Below, piece after piece: positions 16,575 through 23,599 of a DNA stretch of 64,000 nt (the first letter of the stretch is position 1; every line of letters begins with the position of its first letter). A program made the translations under genes and the position numbers. The notes beneath the pieces were generated by a model. The model saw only the letters and a program-made list of their open reading frames with translations. It ran no database searches and had not been told where the DNA came from. Origin of the DNA: Acidimicrobiia bacterium (GTDB taxonomy: Bacteria > Actinomycetota > Acidimicrobiia > IMCC26256 > JAMXLJ01); the NCBI GenBank assembly GCA_035651955.1, contig DASRES010000081.1:1-64000 (forward strand). The letters are read 5' to 3'.

Positions 16575-16946
16575 TCACGGCACCGTCGTCGACGACGTCG
16601 AAGACGGCGGGATGGACTGCGAGTGCGGCAACACCGTCGTCGACGTGGTCGCGCTCGTCGCCGACGCCGGCCCCGTCGTCGAGGTCGTCGTACCGCTCGC
16701 ACCAGGGGGCGTCGTCGTGGTCGTCGTCGCACCCGCGGGCGCGCGCGTCGTGGCCGTGGTCGGCGACGACGTCGGCGGCGGGCGGGTCGTGGCCGTCGTC
16801 GGGGGCTGCGTCACCGCGGGCACGTACACCGGCGCCGGTCGGGGCGCGGGACGCACGGCGAGCCACAGCGCCCCCACGCCGAGGAACGCGACGACGAGTG
16901 CCGCCGTCGAGCGGCGCACCGGCAGGCGGAAGCGGAAGCGACGCAC
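16575..16946 (-). CDS. Membrane-anchored Thr/Pro/Ser-rich protein
   Basis: 123 residues from GTG 16946, two bases after the mscS stop. A basic N-terminus precedes one hydrophobic segment (AALVVAFLGVGALWLAV), then ~85 residues made almost only of Thr, Pro, Ser and Ala. The layout is a signal anchor with an extended wall-spanning tail. No domain is recognisable. Such tails are common in actinobacterial exported proteins. Its location behind mscS suggests co-expression, not a known function. Confidence 0.55.
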   Translation of the reverse strand: MRRFRFRLPVRRSTAALVVAFLGVGALWLAVRPAPRPAPVYVPAVTQPPTTATTRPPPTSSPTTATTRAPAGATTTTTTPPGASGTTTSTTGPASATSATTSTTVLPHSQSIPPSSTSSTTVP

Positions 16947-16947
16947 G

Positions 16948-17817
16948 TCAGCCCTCCGCGCGCGCGACGGGCTCCGTGGTCGCGGTGGTCACCCCGGCGC
17001 GCTGCAACGCGCGGGCGATCCGCAGGCGGAGCACGCGTCCGACGTCGAACTGCTTGCCCGGCAACGTGCGCGCGACCAAGCGGAGCTGCAGGTGGTCGAC
17101 CTCGATGGTCTCGACCCCGGCGACGACAGGATCGCCGACGATCGCGCCGCTCCAGGCGGGATCGTCGCGCACCGACTCGGCTGCGTCGCGCACGACCTGC
17201 GTCGCGGTGTCGAGGTCCTGGTCGACCGGGATCGGCACGTCGACGACGACGCGCGACCACTCTCGCGAGAGGTTCGTGACCTGGCGGAGCGCGCTGTTGG
17301 GCAGGAAGACGAGCTCGCCCTGCACGGTCCGCAGCTTGGTCACGCGCAAGGTCAGCTCCTCGACCGTCCCGCGCACGCCGGCCGTCTGCCCGGGCTGGGA
17401 GAGCTGGACGACGTCGCCGACGCCGAACTGGTGCTCGCTCAGGAGGAAGAAGCCGGCGAGGACGTCACCGACGACCTGCTGCGCGCCGAAGCCGACCGCG
17501 ACACCGGCGACCGTGGCCGGCGCCACGAGGCTCGTGAGCGGCAGCCCGAACTTGTCCAGGATCAGGAGCGCCGCGACGAAGTAGACGAGCGCGACCACGC
17601 CGAGCTCGCCGGCCTGCACGAGCGCGCGGACGCGCTTGTTGCGCTCCGACGCGACCCCGGACCGGTCGATCTGCGCGAGCCCGTCGTGGTACAGGCGCTC
17701 CAGGTAACGCTGCGCGCCCCAGTGCACGAGACGCGCGAGCAGCACCGAGCCGATCGCGAGGAGACAGATCTCGAGCCCGTCGCCGCGGGCCCACCGGGAG
17801 AGGTCGCTGAGGTCCAT
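16948..17817 (-). CDS. Small-conductance mechanosensitive channel, MscS family
   Basis: 289 residues. Three hydrophobic segments in the first ~130 residues lead to the pore-lining helix and the conserved beta domain with VAVGFGAQQVVGDVLAGFF and GDVVQL, then VRGTVEEL and FLPNSAL, all MscS hallmarks. The protein forms an inner-membrane valve that opens under tension during osmotic downshock. The C-terminal domain is a little shorter than in E. coli MscS. It is followed at once by the Thr-rich protein. Confidence 0.9.
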   Translation of the reverse strand: MDLSDLSRWARGDGLEICLLAIGSVLLARLVHWGAQRYLERLYHDGLAQIDRSGVASERNKRVRALVQAGELGVVALVYFVAALLILDKFGLPLTSLVAPATVAGVAVGFGAQQVVGDVLAGFFLLSEHQFGVGDVVQLSQPGQTAGVRGTVEELTLRVTKLRTVQGELVFLPNSALRQVTNLSREWSRVVVDVPIPVDQDLDTATQVVRDAAESVRDDPAWSGAIVGDPVVAGVETIEVDHLQLRLVARTLPGKQFDVGRVLRLRIARALQRAGVTTATTEPVARAEG

Positions 17818-17935
17818 CGATGCCTGCCGGGCGCCGGCCGCGACACACCCACGCGGGTCTGCGGCACCGGGGCGCGCGCGTACCCTCGCCGCGGACGCGC
17901 GACACCACCACGTTCAGACGCGGACCCGCGCCCGG

Positions 17936-18349
17936 TCAGTCGATGAACGCGCGCGCGCCGACGAGCAGGGCGGGCGCGATGTCGCGCGGCGCGCGCTCGC
18001 GCAGCGCCCACAGCGGCGTGCGACCGCCGAGCGAGAGGTTCGGCGTCGCGAACCAGGTCGTGACCACGTCGTCGGGGACCTGGTGGTCGTCGAACGTCGC
18101 GAACAGCGTGTCGATCAGCCGGAGCCTGGCCTCCATCTCGGGCGGCAGCGGCAGCCAGCCCTCGCACCAGTCGTCGAGGACGCTCGGCGGCGCGCCGGTC
18201 AGCTCGCCCATCAGCTCGTCCCCGGCCCGCTCACGCAGTCCCGCGACGAGTCCGAGCACCTGCGTCGACACGAGCGCGTGATACCCGTCGACACCGACGA
18301 AGCGCTCGCGCGCGAGGTCGACGACGCGCGCGTCTCGCCCCTGGTTCAT
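17936..18349 (-). CDS. MbcA/ParS/Xre-type antitoxin-domain protein (orphan)
   Basis: 137 residues from ATG 18349. The C-terminal half (RLRLIDTLFATF, then TTWFATPNLSLGGRTPLWAL and the LLVGARAFID end) matches the DUF2384 toxin-binding domain that pairs with RES-domain toxins such as MbcT. No RES toxin gene is adjacent on either side; the next features are mscS and a tRNA cluster. It may be a lone regulator or an antitoxin whose partner is elsewhere or lost. Confidence 0.65.
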   Translation of the reverse strand: MNQGRDARVVDLARERFVGVDGYHALVSTQVLGLVAGLRERAGDELMGELTGAPPSVLDDWCEGWLPLPPEMEARLRLIDTLFATFDDHQVPDDVVTTWFATPNLSLGGRTPLWALRERAPRDIAPALLVGARAFID

Positions 18350-18482
18350 CCCGCGCCTCCCTGTGACCCGCCCCTGGGCCGCCGGGCACAGTGCCACGCT
18401 GCGTGGTAGGGGTGCAACGGTCGCAGCACATCGCGTGACGAACCCGCGGACCGGAACCCCTGGCCGCTTCACGGGCCGACGC

Positions 18483-18491
18483 TGGTACGAT
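18483..18491 (+). promoter_or_regulatory. Extended -10 promoter element for the tRNA cluster
   Basis: TGGTACGAT gives a TGN-extended -10 hexamer (TACGAT, 18486-18491) about 22 bases before tRNA-Glu. No convincing -35 is visible. The 18350-18482 stretch otherwise holds nothing I can identify. Confidence 0.45.
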
Positions 18492-18513
18492 GCGCTACCT
18501 CCGGTGGAGTCGG

Positions 18514-18586
18514 GCCCCCATCGTCTAGCGGCCCAGGACGCCGCCCTTTCAAGGCGGTAGCGGGGATTCGAATTCCCCTGGGGGCA
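18514..18586 (+). tRNA. tRNA-Glu (anticodon TTC)
   Basis: Acceptor stem GCCCCCA pairs with TGGGGGC; the anticodon stem CCGCC/GGCGG encloses loop CTTTCAA with anticodon TTC, decoding GAA/GAG. The T arm carries GATTCGAATTC. CCA is not encoded. It is the first of three tandem tRNA genes. Confidence 0.95.
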
Positions 18587-18625
18587 CGTTCGGGCGCCGC
18601 GTCACGCGGCACCGGAACGCAGACT

Positions 18626-18700
18626 GGTCCTGTGGTGCAGTTTGGAGTGCACGCCGCCCTGTCAAGGCGGAGGCCGCGGGTTCAAATCCCGTCAGGACCG
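18626..18700 (+). tRNA. tRNA-Asp (anticodon GTC)
   Basis: Acceptor GGTCCTG pairs with CAGGACC, discriminator G. The anticodon arm CCGCC-CTGTCAA-GGCGG gives GTC, decoding aspartate. The T loop is GGGTTCAAATCCC. CCA is not encoded. It follows tRNA-Glu by 39 bases, likely on the same transcript. Confidence 0.95.
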
Positions 18701-18779
18701 CGCACCACGGAAGCACGGAGACGAAGCGGAAGCCTGGGCGGAGCCCGGGAGGCCGAAGCGGAGTCGACCCAGCAAGCAC

Positions 18780-18855
18780 GGCCGGGTAGCTCAGTCGGCA
18801 GAGCACACGCCTGAAAAGCGTGGGGTCACCGGATCGACGCCGGTCCCGGCCACCA
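18780..18855 (+). tRNA. tRNA-Phe (anticodon GAA), integration site of a 4.1-kb element
   Basis: Acceptor GGCCGGG pairs with CCCGGCC, discriminator A and an encoded CCA (18853-18855). The anticodon loop CTGAAAA gives GAA. The T loop reads ATCGACG, with A where T54 is nearly invariant, so modification at that position would be lost. The last 45 bases from 18811 are repeated exactly at 22918, marking the tRNA as the attachment site of the element downstream. Confidence 0.93.
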
Positions 18856-18857
18856 CA
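18811..18857 (+). repeat. attL core: 47-bp direct repeat within the tRNA-Phe 3' half
   Basis: Begins CTGAAAAGCG at the anticodon loop and ends two bases past CCA. It is identical over all 47 bases to 22918-22964; flanking bases differ on both sides (C versus T before, C versus T after). This is the usual footprint of tyrosine-integrase insertion into a tRNA 3' end. Confidence 0.88.
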
Positions 18858-18937
18858 CGAAAGTGCTGATCATAGGCCGAATTGGTTCCTTCCTGGCGTG
18901 TTCGGCGGCGGTGCTTCGCTGTCCGAATTGTCGATCT

Positions 18938-18956
18938 CGTGCCACGCGCGTGCCAC
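18938..18956 (-). repeat. Left paired repeat, candidate integrase arm-type site
   Basis: On the minus strand GTGGCACG-CGC-GTGGCACG, a tandem 8-bp pair at 11-bp spacing, 80 bases inside the left att core. It matches 22790-22808 in 17 of 19 bases and in the same orientation. The rest of 18858-19097 shows no gene I can support. Confidence 0.5.
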
Positions 18957-19097
18957 TTCGACGCGGGCCTCAGGTGCGTGCCGCGGCACCCAGCGACCAT
19001 GCTGACATCGACGCGACACGAACGCGCTTGAATGGGGTCGCGGCCCGTAGGGTCGCCGCGATCGCAGGAAGGTAGCGACCGATCCCTCGCAGGCGAG

Positions 19098-19613
19098 TCA
19101 GCCCAGGGTCCGGCGGATGTCCTTCACGAGCAGGAAGAGATGGAGATCGTCGGTGGGCGACGTCTCGAACTCCGGCACGAGGTGCAGGTAGAAGTCCCTG
19201 GCGTCGGGCGTCTCGGCGTGGACGAGGAGACCCCGGCAGCCGATCTCCTCACCGAGGGCATAGGTCCGGGCGATCACGTCCTGGAGGAGCGCGGCGCCGA
19301 GGCCGCGCCCCTCGTGGGCGGAGTCGACGCCGAGGCGGGCGAGAAGCGCGACGGGTTGCGGGTACCGACCCGCCCCTCTCCGCACGCGCGGCGGCGCGTC
19401 GGCCAGCGAGACGCTCGCCATGCACCAGGCGTAGTAGGCGACCACCGCGTTGGAGTCGATCGGAGTGACGACGAGGACGCGCGTCGTCCCGGAGTTGGCG
19501 GACTGGCGAGCGTGCCGGCGCAGCCACTCGGTCTGTTCCGGTGACCGGCACTCGAACCCATCGAGTTCGTGTCCCGTGGCGAGCAGTGCGGGTGGCCGAT
19601 AGGCGCCCGTCAC
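19098..19613 (-). CDS. GNAT acetyltransferase toxin (TacT/AtaT-like)
   Basis: 171 residues from GTG 19613. The GNAT core is clear: PVALLARLGVDSAHEGRGLG (strand 4 and the acetyl-CoA pyrophosphate loop), ALLQDVIART, then HAETPDARDFYLHL with the catalytic Tyr, and an EF.TSP.D.LHLFL end typical of TacT toxins. Family members acetylate the amino group of charged tRNAs and stop translation. The start overlaps the stop of the DUF1778 antitoxin gene (GTGA), the usual antitoxin-first arrangement. It is within the tRNA-Phe element. The tRNA target cannot be told from sequence. Confidence 0.87.
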   Translation of the reverse strand: MTGAYRPPALLATGHELDGFECRSPEQTEWLRRHARQSANSGTTRVLVVTPIDSNAVVAYYAWCMASVSLADAPPRVRRGAGRYPQPVALLARLGVDSAHEGRGLGAALLQDVIARTYALGEEIGCRGLLVHAETPDARDFYLHLVPEFETSPTDDLHLFLLVKDIRRTLG

Positions 19614-19891
19614 TCCGTGCTGAACGGCGCGGGGCGATCCATGAGCCGACGCAAACCCGGGAGCTCCCGCGCCCGACGGCGATTGACCGCCTCCCACGCG
19701 GCCGCGGACGCGGCGTCGAGCGTGAATTCGGTTCGGTCTGCGAGCACACGGCGAGCCGCGATGGTGAGGTTGGAGATCACGAACTCGGTGAGATCCGTCC
19801 CCTGCTCGGCCACCGCACGATCGATCAACGCACGCTCGTCCTTGGTGGTTCGAACCTCGAGCCGCTCCCGGCGCAGCCGCGTCGTGGTCAT
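19610..19891 (-). CDS. DUF1778 ribbon-helix-helix antitoxin (TacA-like)
   Basis: 93 residues from ATG 19891 (GGAG a few bases upstream). The N-terminal half (RLEVRTTKDERALIDRAVA, then TDLTEFVISNLTIAA) is the RHH DNA-binding domain; the C-terminal half (FTLDAASAAAWEAV, LPGLRRLMDRPAPF) is the toxin-wrapping tail of the family. It neutralises the GNAT toxin and, with it, represses their promoter. A clear promoter and repeated CTGTC motifs lie just upstream. An in-frame longer form from 19987 would run through that promoter and is rejected. Confidence 0.88.
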   Translation of the reverse strand: MTTTRLRRERLEVRTTKDERALIDRAVAEQGTDLTEFVISNLTIAARRVLADRTEFTLDAASAAAWEAVNRRRARELPGLRRLMDRPAPFSTE

Positions 19892-19901
19892 CGTCGACTC
19901 C

Positions 19902-19957
19902 CTGTCGGCTGTCCTAGGCTGTCCGGCCATTGTACGGCCACACGCCTCTTTCGGCAA
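19902..19957 (-). promoter_or_regulatory. Toxin-antitoxin promoter and probable operator repeats
   Basis: On the minus strand TTGCCG (19952-19957), a 17-base spacer and TACAAT (19929-19934) form a good sigma-70-type promoter. Between it and the antitoxin start, GACAG occurs three times (19902-19906, 19909-19913, 19919-19923, seen as CTGTC on the plus strand), a layout expected for cooperative RHH binding. Confidence 0.6.
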
Positions 19958-20023
19958 CCCTGTCGCGCCGTGTCGGGCACGTCGCACGCGACCACCGGGA
20001 CGGCGTTCGTGTGACGCGACCGT

Positions 20024-22558
20024 CTACAGCCCGAGCGCGGCACGCAGCCGTCGCGGGTTCATGACCGCGACGTCCGGGTCGTCGGGGTCGGGGAACTCGT
20101 CGAGGAGATGTGCGAGCTCCTCCCTCCCGACGGGATCGTCGGCCGCCTCACGTGGTGTGCGGCCGCCGAGCGCGGGAATCGGTTCGTCGAGCCAGCGGCG
20201 TTCCTGATCGGCGATGAACGCGGCGAGCGCGTCTCGGAGCGCGGGATCGTCCGCTCGCACGGGCGCCGCGGTCGACGAGTCGGGTTCGTGGTCCGCGAGG
20301 GCGTCGGTGAGGGACCGCGCGGCGTCGTCGATGAGGGTCGCGTCAGGAATCACGGCCGCGATCGCCGCCTTCAGCGCCGCGGCACGCTCCCGCGAGTTGA
20401 CCTCGCCGATGAGCTCGTCGCCGGCGACCTCGACCCGGGCGACAACGGTGCGGTCCCCGACCGATGAGCGTTGCGTCAGGTGCCAGACCGACTGGTCGTC
20501 GGCGCGTTCGTACCCGGCGTCGCGCAGCGCACGTTCGACCGTCGACGGATCACCGATGCTCCAGCGGAGCGTGTGCAGTTCGAGATCGTGCCCATCGGCG
20601 TTCGTCAGGCGCGTCGGTCGGAGCAGGTCGCCGAGGAACGCGACGAGATCGTCCGCGTCACCGCCGTCGATGACCTCGACCAGCTCGGTGGCGGCCGCGC
20701 GGGGGACCTCGATGAACCCGCTGAAGGCGCGGTAGGTGTCGCCCACGGGGAGCGGACGTCCGGCGACGAGTGTCCCCGGGCGGGCATGCCGGTCGCGATG
20801 GGTGTTGACGACCGTGATCGATTCCCCGTGACCGATGTCGTGGAGCACCAGCCGGTCACGGTCGACGCGCTGGATCTCGAAGACGCCGCGATCGACGAGT
20901 GCCCACTGCGCGGCGAGCAGCGCTTCGTCGTCGGGCAGCAGCGCACTGCGAGCGGCGACGAACTCCGCGAAGACGCCGTCCTCGTGCAGAGCGACGTCGG
21001 CCAGGAACGGTGCATCCACGAGCTCGTCGTAGAGGGTGGCCGACTCGGACGGTTCGGCCATCGCCGCGGCGAGCGAGCGCACGCTCCTAGGGTGACGACT
21101 CCGCAGGAAGCGCACCGCCTTGTCGTAGAGCCAGCTCGCACGATCCGCGAGAGTGTGTTGCTGGGTACCGAGGTGGCAGGCCTTGTACTTGCGACCCGAC
21201 CCGCACGGGCACGGATCGTTGCGTCGAGCGGCCGGACGCGGCCGTCGCAAGGCGAAGGTCGCGACTTCCTCCTTGAGCGATGCCGCGTCGCTCCGGCTCC
21301 CGTCTCCCTCGGTGTCATCGGGCGGGTCGTCAATGTCGGCGTATTCGCGCAACAGCAAGCAGGCGGTCGCTGCATCGCCGCGGTCGGACGCGAACCCGGC
21401 CGCGTCCAGCCGAGCCGGCAGGTGCGGACAGGACGCGTCGACCTCGGAGAGCAGCGCAACAGCGGTTGCCGCGTCGCCCGACCAGTCGGCGCAGCGCGCC
21501 TGCAGCCAGCGCACACCGACATGCGGCACGCCGCCGGCGCGAGCGTCGAGCGCGGCCGCCAAGGCGCGCACGTTTTCGAGTGGAATCTCACGCGTAGCGC
21601 GTTCTCGCCAGAACGCCGCGGCGACCGCTCCGTCGTCGAGCGCGGTAGCGAGCTCGCGATCGTCGACTCGGGAACTTGCCGACCCCTCGTTCGGCGAGGC
21701 CAGCACCGCGTCGAGGAGTGCAGCGAGGCGCTCGACCTGATCGGCACCGAGCTGGTAGATCACGCCGAGCCGGTTCCGGTCCTGCCACGCCCGCAGCGCA
21801 TCCCAGTCGAAACCCTCCGCGGCGACGATCCCGGAGCGCTCCACGAGGCCCGCCGACCGGTACAGATCCGGCAACGGCGCTACAGGGTCGCCGATGAACG
21901 CGTCTCGATCCGCGACCAACGCCTCGTGCAGCGGACCGTCACCCGAGCTGAACACCAGCGTCGTCGGCTCCCGATCGCGAAGCGTCTCGCGTTCGAAGCG
22001 CACCGCACGGCCGAACCCAACGCGCAGCGCCGCCGTCTGGCGTTCGCTGGGACTCGGCGCAACCGAACACGGCGACCAACACAGCCCGCCACCGACCACG
22101 GCGACCGAGGCCCAACCACCCGCGAGGTCATCGAGCCAACCGTCGGATCCGAACACGACGTCGGTGTCACGATCATCCAACCAGAGGCCGTCGGTCTCCA
22201 GCCGTCCGAGAACCGTCCCCGACCGATCTACGAGATCGACGCCACCGGCGACCAGCCACCAGCCGAGCGGCGCCAACCACGGATGCATCCGGACGAACCC
22301 GTCGGCCGCGTCGCCGGGATCCACCCACACCGTCCAGGTCGTCCCTTCCACGACGGCCGGCACGAAGATCGTCCCACCGGCGACGTCAGCGAAGCGCGTG
22401 TCGAACTGCAAGAACCGGTCGATCCGGCCACGCACCGACGACCTCGATCCGGACACCACGCCGCGTGCGACGAGCGCGTCCGTGATCGCATCCCGGTCCA
22501 ACACGCCCGTCCCGAGCACGCCGACGATCGACTCGGCCAGCCCGCCATCCCCGACCAC
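20024..22558 (-). CDS. Large SEC-C motif protein of unknown function (element cargo)
   Basis: 844 residues from GTG 22558. N-terminal ~50 residues look like a winged helix (LDRDAITDALVARG, then RGRIDRFLQFDTRF and GTIFVP). The middle is mixed alpha/beta with helical, TPR-like stretches. Near residue 450 is a zinc-binding SEC-C motif, RNDPCPCGSGRKYKACH. The C-terminus reads LDEPIPALGGRTPREAADD then EELAHLLDEFP, a tail recurring in SEC-C and MbcA/ParS-like proteins. It is not SecA. No nuclease or ATPase motif is visible. It is the main cargo of the tRNA-Phe element, 132 bases before the antitoxin gene, so a defence or host-takeover role is possible but unproven. Confidence 0.7.
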   Translation of the reverse strand: MVGDGGLAESIVGVLGTGVLDRDAITDALVARGVVSGSRSSVRGRIDRFLQFDTRFADVAGGTIFVPAVVEGTTWTVWVDPGDAADGFVRMHPWLAPLGWWLVAGGVDLVDRSGTVLGRLETDGLWLDDRDTDVVFGSDGWLDDLAGGWASVAVVGGGLCWSPCSVAPSPSERQTAALRVGFGRAVRFERETLRDREPTTLVFSSGDGPLHEALVADRDAFIGDPVAPLPDLYRSAGLVERSGIVAAEGFDWDALRAWQDRNRLGVIYQLGADQVERLAALLDAVLASPNEGSASSRVDDRELATALDDGAVAAAFWRERATREIPLENVRALAAALDARAGGVPHVGVRWLQARCADWSGDAATAVALLSEVDASCPHLPARLDAAGFASDRGDAATACLLLREYADIDDPPDDTEGDGSRSDAASLKEEVATFALRRPRPAARRNDPCPCGSGRKYKACHLGTQQHTLADRASWLYDKAVRFLRSRHPRSVRSLAAAMAEPSESATLYDELVDAPFLADVALHEDGVFAEFVAARSALLPDDEALLAAQWALVDRGVFEIQRVDRDRLVLHDIGHGESITVVNTHRDRHARPGTLVAGRPLPVGDTYRAFSGFIEVPRAAATELVEVIDGGDADDLVAFLGDLLRPTRLTNADGHDLELHTLRWSIGDPSTVERALRDAGYERADDQSVWHLTQRSSVGDRTVVARVEVAGDELIGEVNSRERAAALKAAIAAVIPDATLIDDAARSLTDALADHEPDSSTAAPVRADDPALRDALAAFIADQERRWLDEPIPALGGRTPREAADDPVGREELAHLLDEFPDPDDPDVAVMNPRRLRAALGL

Positions 22559-22789
22559 GCCACGATCATGCTCGATCGCCGCGCTCGACCGACGGTCGCG
22601 CGAACTGACGACGCCGTCCGCCGGCGAAGGCTGTGCACCGCGCAGTACCGGTCCGTGACTGCGCTCTCGTGGTGCGCAACATCGAGGTGTTCATGAGACG
22701 GCGTCCGCAAGGCGAGGGGCGCGCGGAACCCGCCGCGTGACCGCGATCTCGACGGCCGCCTACGGTCCGCGTCACCGGCTGCCGTAGCC

Positions 22790-22808
22790 CGTGCCATGTG
22801 CGTGCCAC
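22790..22808 (-). repeat. Right paired repeat, candidate integrase arm-type site
   Basis: On the minus strand GTGGCACG-CAC-ATGGCACG, the counterpart of 18938-18956 in the same orientation, 109 bases inside the right att core. Similarity continues a few bases (TTC(C)GACGC) beyond the pair on the plus strand. Confidence 0.5.
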
Positions 22809-22917
22809 TTCCGACGCGCAACCAGGTGTCCTGACGGTCGACCAGCGGTCCGCCAAGAGTCGGCCTGACCAGCGGCAACGCTCCCCGACCAGGCGCGACG
22901 CGAAACGGCTCAGCGGT

Positions 22918-22964
22918 CTGAAAAGCGTGGGGTCACCGGATCGACGCCGGTCCCGGCCACCACA
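22918..22964 (+). repeat. attR core: second 47-bp copy of the tRNA-Phe 3' end
   Basis: Exact copy of 18811-18857, beginning at the anticodon loop. The tRNA 5' half is missing, so this is not a functional tRNA gene but the displaced 3' end left by integration. Confidence 0.88.
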
Positions 22965-23071
22965 TCGAGCACGACCGGGGACGTCGAGCGCGCAATGGGC
23001 GCGGACGCGCAACGACGCGCCCGCGTGATGCGGACGCGTCGGAACGTCGAGCGCGCGTCGCGCTCGGAGGC

Positions 23072-23272
23072 TCAGAGCTGCGAGCTGTCCTCGACCTGCT
23101 CGAGGAACCGCCGGATCTCCGAAGCCCGGAAGCGGCGGTGGCCGCCGAGCGTCCGGATCGCGGAGATCTTGCCCGCGCGTGCCCACCGGGTGACCGTCTT
23201 CGGGTTGACCCGGAACATCGCTGCCACCTCCGACGGCGTGAGCAACGCGTCCTGGTCGGGCGTTCCCTGCAT
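23072..23272 (-). CDS. bldC: BldC-like MerR-type DNA-binding regulator
   Basis: About 66 residues from ATG 23272 (GGAGG just upstream; ATG 23290 is also in frame). The sequence LLTPSEVAAMFRVNPKTVTRW, given in part, then AGKISAIRTLGGHRRF, is the single winged-helix form of BldC, which lacks the MerR effector domain and binds DNA head-to-tail as oligomers. In Streptomyces BldC holds back development, and its gene also lies near purM and purF. Here it is downstream of purM on the same strand with a 327-base gap, so it probably has its own promoter. It is outside the att repeats. Confidence 0.9.
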   Translation of the reverse strand: MQGTPDQDALLTPSEVAAMFRVNPKTVTRWARAGKISAIRTLGGHRRFRASEIRRFLEQVEDSSQL

Positions 23273-23599
23273 GGGTCCTCCAGTTGTCATCTGGTCCCGC
23301 CGCCCCCCGCGCCGGCACCGGATCGCCCCAGCCCCCTGCAGATCGCCGACGGTCGCCCCCGGAAGAATCAGCCTGTCCGATTCGTCCGCGAGCGGATCGT
23401 CTGGGCGAACCCTGGTTCGATCAGCGTGATTGTATCAATGCGACCCCCTCGGGGCGACGAGTCCGTCCGCGACCAGCGGGTCCGAGAGGGTGGAACGGCC
23501 TCGCACGCCCTGTATCGGCCGCGAAGCCCCGAACCTGGAGAGGCTTTCGCAAACCGCCGTTCACCTCCGGTTTCGGACACATCTCCGGCCCGGCCGGGG
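23273..23599 (-). promoter_or_regulatory. purM-bldC intergenic region with probable purM terminator and bldC promoter
   Basis: No gene is seen. An AT-rich patch at 23424-23440 gives TGATACAAT on the minus strand, a TGN-extended -10 (TACAAT at 23429-23434) for bldC with a leader of about 150 bases; no good -35 is visible. A weak hairpin AAACCG/CGGTTT (23551-23556 with 23568-23573) could end purM transcription. Confidence 0.4.

Larger units (their letters stand above)
18811..22964. mobile_element. Integrase-less integrated element in tRNA-Phe (about 4.1 kb)
   Basis: The unit lies between exact 47-bp copies of the tRNA-Phe 3' end. Inside are only three genes, all leftward: a GNAT toxin, its DUF1778 antitoxin and an 844-residue SEC-C protein. 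No integrase, excisionase, replication or transfer gene is visible, so it would need an integrase in trans or is a remnant. Just inside each end is a 19-bp paired repeat that looks like integrase arm sites. The AT content is visibly higher than in the neighbouring core genes, which agrees with acquisition. Confidence 0.75.
22559..23071. other. Right end of the element and flanking non-coding DNA
   Basis: No intact gene with a start, ribosome site and plausible protein is seen. It contains the right paired repeat (22790-22808), the right att core (22918-22964) and, after it, about 107 bases before the bldC stop. Long frames here are antisense artefacts of GC-rich DNA. Confidence 0.6.

Noticed and set aside
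16575-16946. Sortase-anchored protein
   Set aside because: The Thr/Pro-rich protein has an N-terminal anchor but no LPXTG motif or C-terminal hydrophobic tail.
18791-19000. Integrase C-terminal remnant on the minus strand at the left end of the element
   Set aside because: The frame runs antisense through the tRNA and lacks the tyrosine-recombinase R-H-R-Y motifs; the WHARGT-like words come from the arm repeats.
21170-21240. SecA fragment because of the SEC-C motif
   Set aside because: The motif is in the middle of an 844-residue protein without SecA motor motifs; SEC-C occurs in many unrelated proteins.
22918-22964. A second tRNA-Phe gene
   Set aside because: Only the 3' part from the anticodon loop onward is present; the upstream bases cannot form the acceptor and D arms. 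It is the displaced att copy.
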